64,000 bases of DNA from Pusillimonas sp. UBA3987. Its GTDB lineage: Bacteria > Pseudomonadota > Gammaproteobacteria > Burkholderiales > Burkholderiaceae_B. Shown in pieces: positions 17,712 through 26,282 of the stretch; position 1 is the stretch's first letter, and every line of letters starts with the position of its first letter. Position numbers and translations under genes: made by a program. The stretch is taken from assembly GCA_002384935.1 (NCBI GenBank), contig DGCD01000011.1:124001-188000 (forward strand), in the 5' to 3' direction. Under the pieces are notes generated by a model. It saw nothing but the letters and a program-made list of their open reading frames with translations, had not been told where the DNA came from and searched no databases.

Positions 17712-17772
17712 ACTTCGATATAAATAAATCAGGGTTTAAGAGGGGGTAGTGAGCTCACGATATGAAATCCAA

Positions 17773-17786
17773 TTTGGGATCCCAAA
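17773..17786. promoter_or_regulatory. Perfect 14-bp palindrome TTTGGGATCCCAAA, likely GntR operator
   Basis: This perfect palindrome lies 62 bp upstream of the GntR start codon in the divergent promoter region. Its core GGATCC with flanking A/T tracts fits FCD-type GntR sites. The 11-base stretch GGATCCCAAAA recurs in the second site at 17825-17839, about 52 bp away, or five helical turns. Confidence 0.65.
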
Positions 17787-17824
17787 ATGGTATTTATACC
17801 AGATTAATAAAAATTAATTGCTAA

Positions 17825-17839
17825 TTTTGGATCCCAAAA
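17825..17839. promoter_or_regulatory. Second palindromic GntR operator, TTTTGGATCCCAAAA
   Basis: This is an imperfect palindrome with one extra C, 45 bp before the dioxygenase start codon. It shares GGATCCCAAAA with the site at 17773-17786. Two spaced copies on one face of the helix suggest cooperative binding or looping between divergent promoters. Confidence 0.6.
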
Positions 17840-17883
17840 GTAGAATGAATCTTTAGGAAAACTCTCTTTCGGCAGGAACGGTC

Positions 17884-18768
17884 ATGGCGAAGATTATTGG
17901 GTGTATTGGTACGTCGCACGTACCCACTATTGGCGTTGCTTACGACAAGGGCAAGCAGGTAGATCCCGCCTGGAAACCCTTGTTCGATGGCTATAAACCC
18001 GTTGCCAAATGGCTCGAAGACAACAAGGCCGACGTCTTGGTGTTTATCTACAACGATCACGCCACCACGTTTTTCTTCGATATGTATCCCACGTTCACCC
18101 TGGGTGTGGGTGAACGGTTTCCTATTGCCGACGAGGGCGCAGGTTTGCGCAATTTGCCGCACATTCGCGGCAATGTCGATTTGCAGGCGCATATTGCCGA
18201 ATCGCTGGTGAACGATGAGTTCGACCTCACTATTACCCAAAACAAACCGATTGACCACGGTTGCGCGTCGCCGTTGCCCCTTATGTGGCCACACGAACCC
18301 GATTGGCCTGGTGTGGTGGTCCCCATTGCGGTGAATGTGTTGCAGTATCCGCTGCCCACACCGCGCCGTTGCTACAAGCTGGGCAAGGCGTTGCGTCGTG
18401 CGATTGAGTCTTACCCGGAAGATTTGCGGGTGGTCGTCGTGGGCACCGGCGGTTTGTCACATCAAATTCATGGCGAGCGTACGGGCTTTAACAATGAAGA
18501 GTGGGACCAGGAGTTCCTCGAGCTTTTGCAGCACAACCCTGAAAAACTCACAGAGTTAACGCACGCCGATTATGTTCGCTTGGGTGGCGCGGAAAGTGTG
18601 GAGCAAATTATGTGGTTGGCCATGCGCGGGGCCATGCCAGAAAAAATTCGCAAGATTCATCAAAACTATTATCTGGCCACCACCACAGCCATGACCGTCG
18701 TGGTGTACGAGGGTGAAGGAGAAACTATGTCGTCTGCAATTGCGTCGAATCAAAGCGCTACAGTTTAA
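17884..18768 (+). CDS. Extradiol dioxygenase catalytic (beta) subunit, LigB/PmdB-like
   Basis: This is a 294-aa class III extradiol dioxygenase subunit that opens a catechol-type ring next to the hydroxyls using Fe(II) and O2. The expected metal ligands are His12 (GTSHVP), His59 (YNDHAT) and a Glu in GGAESVE (237 or 240). The catalytic His is His193 (GTGGLSHQ). These align well with LigB of protocatechuate 4,5-dioxygenase. The alpha subunit follows 11 bp later, in reverse order to the usual alpha-beta arrangement. It could open protocatechuate made by the tph-like genes at 31.8-36.1 kb. Gallate or a substituted catechol are alternatives. Confidence 0.8.
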   Translation: MAKIIGCIGTSHVPTIGVAYDKGKQVDPAWKPLFDGYKPVAKWLEDNKADVLVFIYNDHATTFFFDMYPTFTLGVGERFPIADEGAGLRNLPHIRGNVDLQAHIAESLVNDEFDLTITQNKPIDHGCASPLPLMWPHEPDWPGVVVPIAVNVLQYPLPTPRRCYKLGKALRRAIESYPEDLRVVVVGTGGLSHQIHGERTGFNNEEWDQEFLELLQHNPEKLTELTHADYVRLGGAESVEQIMWLAMRGAMPEKIRKIHQNYYLATTTAMTVVVYEGEGETMSSAIASNQSATV

Positions 18769-18779
18769 AGAGGCGAACC

Positions 18780-19139
18780 ATGAATCCACAATTGAAAGGC
18801 ATTGAAAATATCGAAGGCACGTATGCGTTCGACATTCGCACCTGCAACCGTCGTTTAAATATTAATCGGTTCTTCTGGAACATGATTAAAGCGGAATGGC
18901 GTGAACGCTATCTGCAAGACCCCGATGCTTTAATGACTGAAGCGGGCTTAACCGACGAAGAAAAAACGCTCATTCGAAATGAGGACTGGCTGGGGTTGGT
19001 TCAGCACGGTGTGAACTTCTTTGTGTTGGAAAAGTTTGCGCGTGTGGCGAAAAAAACCAATTTAGAAGTTTATGCCATGATGCGTGGGCAGTCTTTCGAA
19101 GACTTTATGAAAACGCGACGAGTGCCAGACGCGCGTTAG
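18780..19139 (+). CDS. Extradiol dioxygenase small (alpha) subunit, LigA/PmdA-like
   Basis: This 119-aa helical protein has the LigA fold: YAFDIRTCNRRLNINRFFWNMIK at the N-terminus, then DPDALMTEAGLTDEEKTLIRNEDW and a helical tail. In the LigAB enzyme this subunit caps the active site of the beta subunit and contributes to substrate binding. It lies 11 bp after the beta gene with AGAGGCG before the ATG, so the two are made together. The length is close to PmdA and shorter than LigA itself. Confidence 0.8.
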   Translation: MNPQLKGIENIEGTYAFDIRTCNRRLNINRFFWNMIKAEWRERYLQDPDALMTEAGLTDEEKTLIRNEDWLGLVQHGVNFFVLEKFARVAKKTNLEVYAMMRGQSFEDFMKTRRVPDAR

Positions 19140-19170
19140 GCTCACGCAGCAGGAAGGGGTAAAACAGAAG

Positions 19171-20025
19171 ATGAGCGTTACCAAGATTGAATACGATCAA
19201 AACGGCTATGGGCTGGATATTTTGCGGGCGGAAGTGAATTACCGGCCGGCCTGGGGTGAACGAAGCGCAGTGTTTCGGGAAAAGTCGCGTTGCCTGCTGG
19301 ACGTGTCATACGGGCATGGTAGCCGTGGCACGCTCGACTGCTTTCTTGCCGATAATGGCTTACACGCTCCGACATTGATTTTTATTCATGGCGGTTATTG
19401 GCATAAGGGCGATAAATCGTTCTATAGCTATGTGGCCGAACCATTTGTGGCGCGCGGCGTGTCGTGCATTACCATCAATTATGACTTCTGCCCGAATGTG
19501 CGCATGACCGACATTGTGCAGCAAGTGAGGGTGGCGATGGCCTGGATCTGGCGCAATGCTGAGGCGCTGGGCGTATCGCGCAAGTTGTTTGTATCCGGCC
19601 ATTCGGCGGGCGGGCATTTAACCGCCATGATGATGGCCACCGATTGGGCGTCGTACGACTCCAACCTGCCGTCCAGTTTGTTTCTTGGAGCGATTCCGGT
19701 TTCGGGCTTGCATGATTTGCGGCCGCTGGTGGATATTCCGTTAAATGATGTGTTGCGGATGGATGTAGAAGAAGCGGCTGCGATCAGCCCGGTGAGTCTG
19801 CCGCTACGCAGCAATGCGCCGCAACTGGTGGTGTGCGGCCAGGCGGAGTCGGACGCTTTCAATGTGCAGTCCGACTTATATGTGTCAATGTTTGAAAGCC
19901 CCGATCGACGGCTGGAGCGTTACGCTGTTCCGGGAGCGAATCATTTCGATGTCATGAACGCCTTTGCCGATCCTGAACATCCGTTTTTTCAGAAAATGCT
20001 GGCTTTGATCACGGCTCGGGGCTAA
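19171..20025 (+). CDS. Alpha/beta hydrolase, arylformamidase (kynurenine formamidase)-like
   Basis: This 284-aa serine hydrolase carries the HGGYW oxyanion motif (residues 73-77) that marks kynurenine formamidase-like enzymes and the nucleophile Ser145 in GHSAGG. A His in PGANHFDV near residue 262 completes the triad. It is the third gene of the GntR-controlled operon. It might hydrolyse an ester, amide or ring-cleavage product, but the substrate is not evident from sequence. The end of the gene overlaps the convergent alcohol dehydrogenase by 17 bp. Confidence 0.72.
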   Translation: MSVTKIEYDQNGYGLDILRAEVNYRPAWGERSAVFREKSRCLLDVSYGHGSRGTLDCFLADNGLHAPTLIFIHGGYWHKGDKSFYSYVAEPFVARGVSCITINYDFCPNVRMTDIVQQVRVAMAWIWRNAEALGVSRKLFVSGHSAGGHLTAMMMATDWASYDSNLPSSLFLGAIPVSGLHDLRPLVDIPLNDVLRMDVEEAAAISPVSLPLRSNAPQLVVCGQAESDAFNVQSDLYVSMFESPDRRLERYAVPGANHFDVMNAFADPEHPFFQKMLALITARG

Positions 20026-21121
20026 TACGTACAACCGGTTTAATGGTGGTGCCGGCATGCATGTCGGCCATGGCCTGGTTAATGTCGGCAAAGTCATAAA
20101 AGCGAATGAGTTTGTCGAACGGAAAGCGACCTTGCTTGAACAGTTCTATAAGCTTGGGAATAAAGATTTCGGGTACGCTGTCACCTTGGTGAATGCCTCG
20201 TACCGAACGGCCGCCACGTACTAGGTCAAGAATATTGGCGTGAATGTCAGCTCCTGAAACAGTATTCACCAAACCGCATACACCAAAGGCGGCCAGTGCT
20301 GCCACTGCCTGCTTAATGAGACCGTCATGGCCGGTGGTGTCGAGGATGGCATTGAACCCCTGTGGGGCAATGGCTTGCAGTTGGCTCAGCAGGTCGCCGT
20401 CGGTGCTCTTTAACGTATGGGTTGCGCCTAATTGTTCGGCTAATGCCAGCCGATTCGCCTGCAGGTCAACTGCCACAATGGTGGCGGCACCCGCCACTTG
20501 GGCGGCCATGACACCGGCCAACCCAACAGAGCCACTTCCCAGGACAGCGACGCGATCGCCTGCACCTACTTTAAGTGAGTTAATCATCGCCCCTGCGCCC
20601 GTTTGAATACCGCAGCCTAGCGGGCCAAGCAATGATAATGGCAACGTGCGGTCAACCGGCACGACATTACGCTCTGTGCAGATGCTATAGCCGGCAAACG
20701 ACGACTGGCCGAAAAAATGACTGTGAATCACTTCGCCGTTGCAGCTTAGTGCGGTGGAGCCATCGGCACGCGCGCCGGAAAAGGCGTGTCGGCGCAGGAA
20801 CTGGCAGTAGGCTGCATGGCCTTGGGTGCAATTGGGGCACGCGCCGCATGAGTCGAATGTAATCACCACGTGATCGCCTGGTTGCACTTTCTTGACTGAT
20901 CTTCCCACTCGTTCTACCACCCCCGCGCCTTCATGGCCCAACACAATAGGTTTGGGCACACGGTCGGGGGCGTTGCGCATGTGCAAGTCACTATGGCAAA
21001 TGCCGGTTGCCACAATGCGAACCAGTACTTCGTTGTCGCGCGGGTCTTCAAGCTCAAGCGTTTCAAGGGAGAAGGGCTGCCCCGTAATGCGACTAACCGC
21101 TGCCGTGATGGTTGTGCTCAT
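20009..21121 (-). CDS. Zinc-dependent alcohol dehydrogenase, aryl-alcohol/geraniol dehydrogenase type
   Basis: This 370-aa medium-chain dehydrogenase would oxidise a primary alcohol to the aldehyde with NAD. The catalytic zinc motif GICHSDLH and GHEGAGVVE, the structural zinc cysteines CGACPNCTQGHAAYC and the Rossmann motif GSGSVGLAG are all present. It resembles XylB benzyl alcohol dehydrogenases and the GeoA geraniol dehydrogenase of Castellaniella. Either substrate would fit, since an atu-like cluster lies on one side and an aromatic pathway on the other. It is divergent from the nitrilase with a 98-bp gap. Confidence 0.8.
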   Translation of the reverse strand: MSTTITAAVSRITGQPFSLETLELEDPRDNEVLVRIVATGICHSDLHMRNAPDRVPKPIVLGHEGAGVVERVGRSVKKVQPGDHVVITFDSCGACPNCTQGHAAYCQFLRRHAFSGARADGSTALSCNGEVIHSHFFGQSSFAGYSICTERNVVPVDRTLPLSLLGPLGCGIQTGAGAMINSLKVGAGDRVAVLGSGSVGLAGVMAAQVAGAATIVAVDLQANRLALAEQLGATHTLKSTDGDLLSQLQAIAPQGFNAILDTTGHDGLIKQAVAALAAFGVCGLVNTVSGADIHANILDLVRGGRSVRGIHQGDSVPEIFIPKLIELFKQGRFPFDKLIRFYDFADINQAMADMHAGTTIKPVVRISPEP

Positions 21122-21178
21122 AATCTTGTTTAAGTCTCTTAAATGGGTTATATGCTAGTGCAGTATTGTTATAAAACG

Positions 21179-21196
21179 CGTGCAATGTATAGCACG
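21179..21196. promoter_or_regulatory. 18-bp imperfect palindrome between divergent dehydrogenase and nitrilase genes
   Basis: The sequence CGTGCAATGTATAGCACG pairs at seven of nine positions, with perfect 5-bp outer arms. It lies 24 bp before the nitrilase start. It may be an operator for either divergent gene. No dedicated regulator is adjacent. Confidence 0.35.
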
Positions 21197-21219
21197 GTGC
21201 TAATTCAAAAGGAGGCAAA

Positions 21220-22248
21220 ATGGCTGATACTTTTCCGAAATTTCGTGCGGCGGCAGTGCATGCGGCATCGGTATTCCTGAACCGGGAAGCGTCAATTGAA
21301 AAGGCATGTCGCTTAATTGAGGAGTCGGCCGAGCAGGGCGCGGACTTGGTGGCGTTTCCCGAAACCTTTGTGCCTGGTTATCCGTTCTGGATCTGGACGC
21401 ATACGCCTACGCGGGGTGCGCCACTGTATTACGAGCTTTTCACAAATAGTGTTGAAGTAGGTACCGAAGCCACCGACCGCATCGGCGCGGCGGCCCGACG
21501 TGCCGGTGTGTATGTGGTGCTGGGCGTATCGGAACGCGATGGCGGTACGCTGTACAACACCCAACTGTATTTCGATCGCACCGGTGCCATTATGGGGCGG
21601 CATCGCAAACTGCAGCCCACACACGTTGAGCGCACTATCTGGGGCCGCGGGGACGGCTCCGACCTTCCCGTATTCGATACGGATATTGGGCGAATGGGTG
21701 GGTTGATTTGTTGGGAACACACCATGGATCTTGCGCGTTATGCGCTCATTAGCCAGCGCCAGCAAATTCATATCGGGTGCTGGCCCGGTATTTCGGCACT
21801 TACGCATGATCCCAATTCCGGTTTCTTTAACAACGTAGTGGAAACGGCGGCACGCTACCATGCCTGGGCGGGGCAATGCTTTGTGGTGAATGCCAGTTCG
21901 CGGATTGATGATGAGGTGCTCAAGCGGCTTGACTTGGTTGACCAGCCGGACATGATTCGCACGGGCGGTGGCTGGAGCGCGATTGTGTCGCCGACCGGTC
22001 GTATGTTGGCCGGGCCGAATACCGATGACGAAACCATCCTGGTTGCCGATGTGGACCTATCTGAAATAGTGTTCCTGAAGTATGCATGCGATTCGGCGGG
22101 GCATTATTCGCGTCCCGACATGTTGCGATTGGCTACTAACTTAACGCCGCAACCGGTTACGCAACCGTTTGGAGTACAGGGCTCTGCATGGACCGAGGTA
22201 GCGGTTGTGAAAACTGAGATGAACAAAATCGAGGAGGATGCCACATAA
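21220..22248 (+). CDS. Nitrilase (carbon-nitrogen hydrolase branch 1)
   Basis: This 342-aa enzyme should convert a nitrile directly to the carboxylic acid and ammonia. The catalytic triad is Glu48 (FPETFVPGYP), Lys130 (RHRKLQPTHVER) and Cys164 (GLICWEHTM). The CWEH motif and length are typical of true nitrilases rather than amidases or cyanide hydratases. A strong AGGAGG ribosome site precedes the ATG. It is next to an aryl-alcohol dehydrogenase and an aromatic-acid gene set, so an aromatic or arylaliphatic nitrile is plausible. No nitrile hydratase or aldoxime dehydratase is in the window. Confidence 0.85.
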   Translation: MADTFPKFRAAAVHAASVFLNREASIEKACRLIEESAEQGADLVAFPETFVPGYPFWIWTHTPTRGAPLYYELFTNSVEVGTEATDRIGAAARRAGVYVVLGVSERDGGTLYNTQLYFDRTGAIMGRHRKLQPTHVERTIWGRGDGSDLPVFDTDIGRMGGLICWEHTMDLARYALISQRQQIHIGCWPGISALTHDPNSGFFNNVVETAARYHAWAGQCFVVNASSRIDDEVLKRLDLVDQPDMIRTGGGWSAIVSPTGRMLAGPNTDDETILVADVDLSEIVFLKYACDSAGHYSRPDMLRLATNLTPQPVTQPFGVQGSAWTEVAVVKTEMNKIEEDAT

Positions 22249-22283
22249 GATTGTTCGCATAGCGCATAAATGTTCCGAAATCG

Positions 22284-22313
22284 TTGACACTAAAAAGTGG
22301 CGAAACATACACT
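22284..22313 (+). promoter_or_regulatory. Possible sigma-70 promoter for the Liv operon
   Basis: A perfect TTGACA is followed after 18 bases by TACACT, which matches four of six -10 positions. It is 116 bp upstream of the binding-protein start in a 180-bp gap. Weak -10 match keeps confidence low. Confidence 0.35.
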
Positions 22314-22428
22314 TTGAACCTGTTAGCGCCCCCTGAAGCACGAGCTACACGATAGAAGCACTACAAGAATAGACACTATTTGAGGGCGATTAGCGGTATT
22401 GAACTTAATAAATTGAGGAGACACATTT

Positions 22429-23586
22429 ATGCGACGCAAATTTTCACTACGTTTGCTAGCAGCAGTTGCACTGACTTGCACGTCTGTTGGGGCGTATGCT
22501 GCCGACGACGTGAAAGTCGGGCTGATGTTGCCATATTCCGGGACGTTCGCCGAGTTGGGTCAAAATATTACTAATGGTTTTAAGCTGGCGATTGATCAGA
22601 AGGGTGGAAAAATCGCAGGCCGGACCATCGAGTATGTCGAGTTGGACGATGAGTCGGCTCCTGCGAAGGCTAACGAGAACGCCAATAAATTGATCCGTCG
22701 CGACAATGTCGATGTACTTGTGGGTACGGTGCATTCTGGTGTTGCGTTAACGATGGCGCGCGTGGCCAAGAACACGGGTGCGTTAATGATTATTCCCAAT
22801 GCTGGCGCAAACGAGTTAACCGGCGCCTTATGTTCACCAAACATCTTCAGAGCTTCTTTCTCTAATTGGCAAGCTGGCTATGCAGTTGGTGCATTAATGG
22901 CTCAAAAACATAAAACCGCTGTTTCTTTGGCGTGGAATTACGCAGCCGGAGACGAGCAAACAGCGGGCTTCAAGGAAGCCTTCGAGGCTGGTGGCGGTAA
23001 GGTGCTGAAGCATCTGTCTCTTCCTTTCCCCAATACTGAGTTCCAACCGTTGCTCACGGAAATTGCAACACTTCAACCCGATGCTGTTTATGCATTTGTG
23101 GCAGGCGCTGCTCAGGTGAAATTAACAAAAGACTACGAAGCATCGGGCTTGAAAGACAAGATCCCTTTATATGGTGCATTCCTCACAGAGGGTACGCTCG
23201 AGGCGCAAGGAAGTTCTGCACAGGGGATGCTGACGGCATTGCATTACGCCGATGGCTTGGATAACCCCAAAAATCAGGCCTTTATCGAGGCATACAAGAA
23301 GGCCCATGGCGAAACCCCTGATGTGTTTGCGGTACAGGGTTATGATTCTGCGCAGTTGTTCATCGCGGGCCTTGAGGCAGTCAACGGGGATACCTCCAAG
23401 AAAGAAGACATGATTCGCGCGATGGAAAACGCTAAGCTTGATAGTCCTCGCGGGCCCCTGTCATTTTCCAAATCGCATAACCCTGTCATGAATATGTATA
23501 TTCGTGAAGCACGTGGTGATCAGAATGTCATGGTGGGTATTGCTGTGGAAGCGCTGGCTGACCCTTCGCCTGATTGCAAACGGTAA
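22429..23586 (+). CDS. Liv-type ABC transporter periplasmic binding protein
   Basis: This is a 385-aa precursor with signal peptide MRRKFSLRLLAAVALTCTSVGAYA and mature start ADDVKVGLMLPYSG. The fold is Peripla_BP_6, with VELDDESAPAKANENANKLI and DVLVGTVHSGVALTMA in the usual places. GAGGAG stands before the ATG. It leads a five-gene transporter operon lying just ahead of the IclR and P450 genes. Relatives in such positions commonly bind benzoate-type acids, so the ligand may be p-toluate or terephthalate. A hairpin after the gene may let more binding protein than permease be made. Confidence 0.82.
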   Translation: MRRKFSLRLLAAVALTCTSVGAYAADDVKVGLMLPYSGTFAELGQNITNGFKLAIDQKGGKIAGRTIEYVELDDESAPAKANENANKLIRRDNVDVLVGTVHSGVALTMARVAKNTGALMIIPNAGANELTGALCSPNIFRASFSNWQAGYAVGALMAQKHKTAVSLAWNYAAGDEQTAGFKEAFEAGGGKVLKHLSLPFPNTEFQPLLTEIATLQPDAVYAFVAGAAQVKLTKDYEASGLKDKIPLYGAFLTEGTLEAQGSSAQGMLTALHYADGLDNPKNQAFIEAYKKAHGETPDVFAVQGYDSAQLFIAGLEAVNGDTSKKEDMIRAMENAKLDSPRGPLSFSKSHNPVMNMYIREARGDQNVMVGIAVEALADPSPDCKR

Positions 23587-23605
23587 ACCTTAACGGCTAC
23601 TCCTT

Positions 23606-23649
23606 GACAAGCGGTCGTCTTAAAACGGCGGTCGTTTGTCTTTTTGTTT
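23606..23649 (+). terminator. Stem-loop with U-tract after the binding-protein gene (attenuator-like)
   Basis: Arms of 14 bases (23606-23619 and 23627-23640) pair completely if G-U pairs are allowed, with a 7-base loop. TTTTTGTTTG follows. Because the permease gene starts 46 bp after the stem, this is probably a partial terminator that lowers expression of the downstream genes. Confidence 0.6.
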
Positions 23650-23685
23650 GCTTGAAACACCCGATTAAAAATCGAAGAATCTATT

Positions 23686-24555
23686 ATGGATATATTGTTA
23701 GGGTCACTATTAATCCAGGCATTGAACGCAATTCAGTATGGACTGCTTTTGTTTCTAATAGCAAGTGGCCTTACGCTTATATTTGGTGTGATGGGCGTTA
23801 TTAATATTGCGCATGGCAGTTTCTATATGATGGGTGCATATTTTGCGTTCACCATAACTGGCCTTACAGGAAATTTTTTCGTCGCAGTAATATTGGGGGC
23901 AATTTTAAGCGTCATCATTGGCTCCCTTCTGGAGTGGGCATTATTTAAGCACCTTTATAAAAGAGATCACCTTGAGCAGGTTCTCTTGAGCTATGGCTTG
24001 ATTTTGATATTTGAAGAGCTGCGCAGCATTTTCGTCGGTGACGAAGTTCACTCCATCGATGTCCCCGCTTGGCTGAATTTCTCCATACCGCTCGGAGACA
24101 TTATGTCTTACCCGTTCTATCGCCTGTTTATGTCCGGGGTGTGCGTTTTGGTCGCCATTGGTATGTATATATTAATTAACCGAACGCGCATCGGGTCGAT
24201 GATTCGAGCGGGGGCGACAAATAGTGGTATGGCTGAGGTTCTGGGAGTCAATATCAGCATGGTCAATCGTCTCGTGTTTTCTCTCGGGGTAGGGCTTGCC
24301 GCGTTTGCGGGCATGATCAACGCGCCGGCCTCGGCGGTTGCGCCAGGGATGGGCATGGAAGTGTTGATTGTAAGTTTTGTCGTGGTTGTGATAGGGGGAA
24401 TCGGTTCTGTTTGGGGTGCCTTGTTTGCGGCTATGGTCATTGCATTTGCAGACACTTTTGGCAGCGTGTTTTTCCCGAGTGTAGCGGGGATGCTGACCTA
24501 CATAATTATGGCCATGGTTTTATTGTGGCGACCTGACGGAATTTTTAAGCGGTGA
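23686..24555 (+). CDS. Liv-type ABC transporter permease, LivH family
   Basis: This is a 289-aa inner-membrane protein with about eight hydrophobic helices. Family signatures are LIFGVMGVINIAHGSFYMMGAY near the N-terminus and VIGGIGSVWGALFAAMVIAFAD near the C-terminus, with the EAA-like cytoplasmic loop between. It pairs with the LivM protein that overlaps its stop. No good ribosome site is seen ahead of the ATG, so translation may be modest. Confidence 0.85.
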   Translation: MDILLGSLLIQALNAIQYGLLLFLIASGLTLIFGVMGVINIAHGSFYMMGAYFAFTITGLTGNFFVAVILGAILSVIIGSLLEWALFKHLYKRDHLEQVLLSYGLILIFEELRSIFVGDEVHSIDVPAWLNFSIPLGDIMSYPFYRLFMSGVCVLVAIGMYILINRTRIGSMIRAGATNSGMAEVLGVNISMVNRLVFSLGVGLAAFAGMINAPASAVAPGMGMEVLIVSFVVVVIGGIGSVWGALFAAMVIAFADTFGSVFFPSVAGMLTYIIMAMVLLWRPDGIFKR

Positions 24556-24560
24556 GACTG

Positions 24561-25526
24561 ATGGTAGAAAGCAAAAATAAATATGTGCTTTTGGCGGTGA
24601 TGTTTATCGCTTTATTGTTGTTCCCGACGCTTGGGTTTGATTTCTACAATGACATGGTGTCCCGAATCGTGATACTAGCGTTATTTGCAGTCAGCCTGGA
24701 TTTGCTGGTGGGGTACACGGGTTTAATCAGCTTTGGGCATGCGGCATGGTTTGGAGTAGGCGCATATGCGTTTGCGCTCCTTTCCACCCATTATCAAGTT
24801 ACCGACAGTTTTTGGATCACGTTGCCCGTTGCGCTGATCGCCGCAGCAGTACTTTCCTTTATCGTTGGCTTGTTTGTTTTAAGGACCAAGGGCATTTATT
24901 TCATCATGGTGACTTTGGCATTTGCGCAAGTGTTTTATTTTCTTGTACATGATGTTCCAGCCATTGGTGGAAGTACGGATGGTTTGAATCTCTATGCGCG
25001 GCCTACGTTGGAAATAGGTAATTGGGTTTTGCTGGATTTGGAAAACCCTCTGACCATGTATTACTTCATTTTGGCAGCGCTGTTTTTCTCTGTTGTTTTA
25101 TTGTGGTTTTTCTTGAGGTCACCTTTAGGGCGCGCGGTGCAGGGTATAAAAATAAATGAGCATCGAATGCTGTCAATTGGTTTTCCTGTTTTTCGTTATA
25201 AGTTGATTGTTTTTGTCATTGCAAGCGTTTTTGCTTCTTTGGCTGGTTACTTGTTTGCTGCCCAAAGTTACGGTGTTAATCCGGAGCTTTTGTCCTGGCA
25301 TAAATCGGCAGATGTCCTGCTTATGTTGATATTTGGTGGTATGGGTCAATTTGTTGGCGGCATAGTGGGGGCGTTCGCCTTCATTTTGCTTAAAGACGTT
25401 TTCATGACATATACCGATTGGTGGCAACTGTGGCTTGGCATAACGATTGTATTATTTGTTTTGTTCTTGCCGGGTGGATTGGCTTCGTTACCCAGCCGGT
25501 TTAAAGCACTTGTTGGGAAAGCGTAA
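24561..25526 (+). CDS. Liv-type ABC transporter permease, LivM family
   Basis: This is the second membrane subunit of the transporter, about 321 aa. The LivM motif GYTGLISFGHAAWFGVGAYAF lies near residues 50-70 and the family C-terminal GGMGQFVGGIVGAF is present. The ATG at 24561 has GGTGAG before it. A GTG at 24552 that overlaps the LivH stop is the alternative start. The gene ends in TAATG shared with the ATPase gene that follows. Confidence 0.83.
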   Translation: MVESKNKYVLLAVMFIALLLFPTLGFDFYNDMVSRIVILALFAVSLDLLVGYTGLISFGHAAWFGVGAYAFALLSTHYQVTDSFWITLPVALIAAAVLSFIVGLFVLRTKGIYFIMVTLAFAQVFYFLVHDVPAIGGSTDGLNLYARPTLEIGNWVLLDLENPLTMYYFILAALFFSVVLLWFFLRSPLGRAVQGIKINEHRMLSIGFPVFRYKLIVFVIASVFASLAGYLFAAQSYGVNPELLSWHKSADVLLMLIFGGMGQFVGGIVGAFAFILLKDVFMTYTDWWQLWLGITIVLFVLFLPGGLASLPSRFKALVGKA

Positions 25527-26269
25527 TGAACGATGTGTTGCTAAGAGCAGAAAATGTATCCAAGCATTTTGGGGGTCTGGTTGCGAACGACAATGTGTCG
25601 TTGTCTGTTTATAAAGGTAAAACGCATGCGATTCTCGGACCGAATGGTGCTGGAAAATCGACCCTGATCAATATGTTGTCCGGCGACTTAACCTGCTCAA
25701 GTGGCTCGGTGTTTTTGGGTAATCTCGATGTGACACATTTGCAACCAAATGAGCGTTCTCTGCTGGGAATTGGTCGCAGCTATCAGAAAACCAATATCTT
25801 TCCGACGTTTACGGTGCTGGAGAATTGTCGTTTGGCCGCGCAATCTCGTGAGCCCCGCTTAGGCGCCGTTTTTTCTAGCGCGAGCAATTATGAGCCCTAT
25901 AAGAATCTTGCTGAGAAAGCGATTTCGGAAACAGGATTAGAGGGTTATGAAAGCCGGGTTGCCAGTGCATTATCTCATGGTGAGCAAAGGCAGCTTGAGT
26001 TAGCGATTGTTCTTGCGACGCAACCGAGCGTTTTGTTGCTCGATGAGCCGCTCGCAGGAATGGGTTCGGAAGAGTCTTTTCAAATGATCGATTTGCTTAA
26101 AAAGCTTGTAAAGACACATGGTATTTTGCTGGTGGAGCATGATATGGATGCCGTATTTGCCATTGCAGACATTATTACGGTGATGGTAAATGGATCTGTC
26201 CTGATGACGGACACGCCCGATCGGGTACGTGCCAGCGCCGAGGTTCAGCAAGCTTATTTCGGACACTAA
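25526..26269 (+). CDS. Liv-type ABC transporter ATPase, LivG family
   Basis: This 247-aa ATPase has Walker A GPNGAGKST, the signature LSHGEQRQLELA and Walker B VLLLDEPLAGM, followed by the switch His in LLVEHDMDAVF. The signature carries H in place of the common G at its third position (LSHGE), as in many LivG proteins. The start codon overlaps the LivM stop. It works as a heterodimer with the LivF-type ATPase next to it. Confidence 0.87.
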   Translation: MNDVLLRAENVSKHFGGLVANDNVSLSVYKGKTHAILGPNGAGKSTLINMLSGDLTCSSGSVFLGNLDVTHLQPNERSLLGIGRSYQKTNIFPTFTVLENCRLAAQSREPRLGAVFSSASNYEPYKNLAEKAISETGLEGYESRVASALSHGEQRQLELAIVLATQPSVLLLDEPLAGMGSEESFQMIDLLKKLVKTHGILLVEHDMDAVFAIADIITVMVNGSVLMTDTPDRVRASAEVQQAYFGH

Positions 26270-26282
26270 AGGTTGATGCAAT

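Noticed and set aside
21220..22248. Amidase or beta-ureidopropionase reading of the carbon-nitrogen hydrolase
   Set aside because: The CWEH motif after the catalytic Cys and the overall length match true nitrilases.
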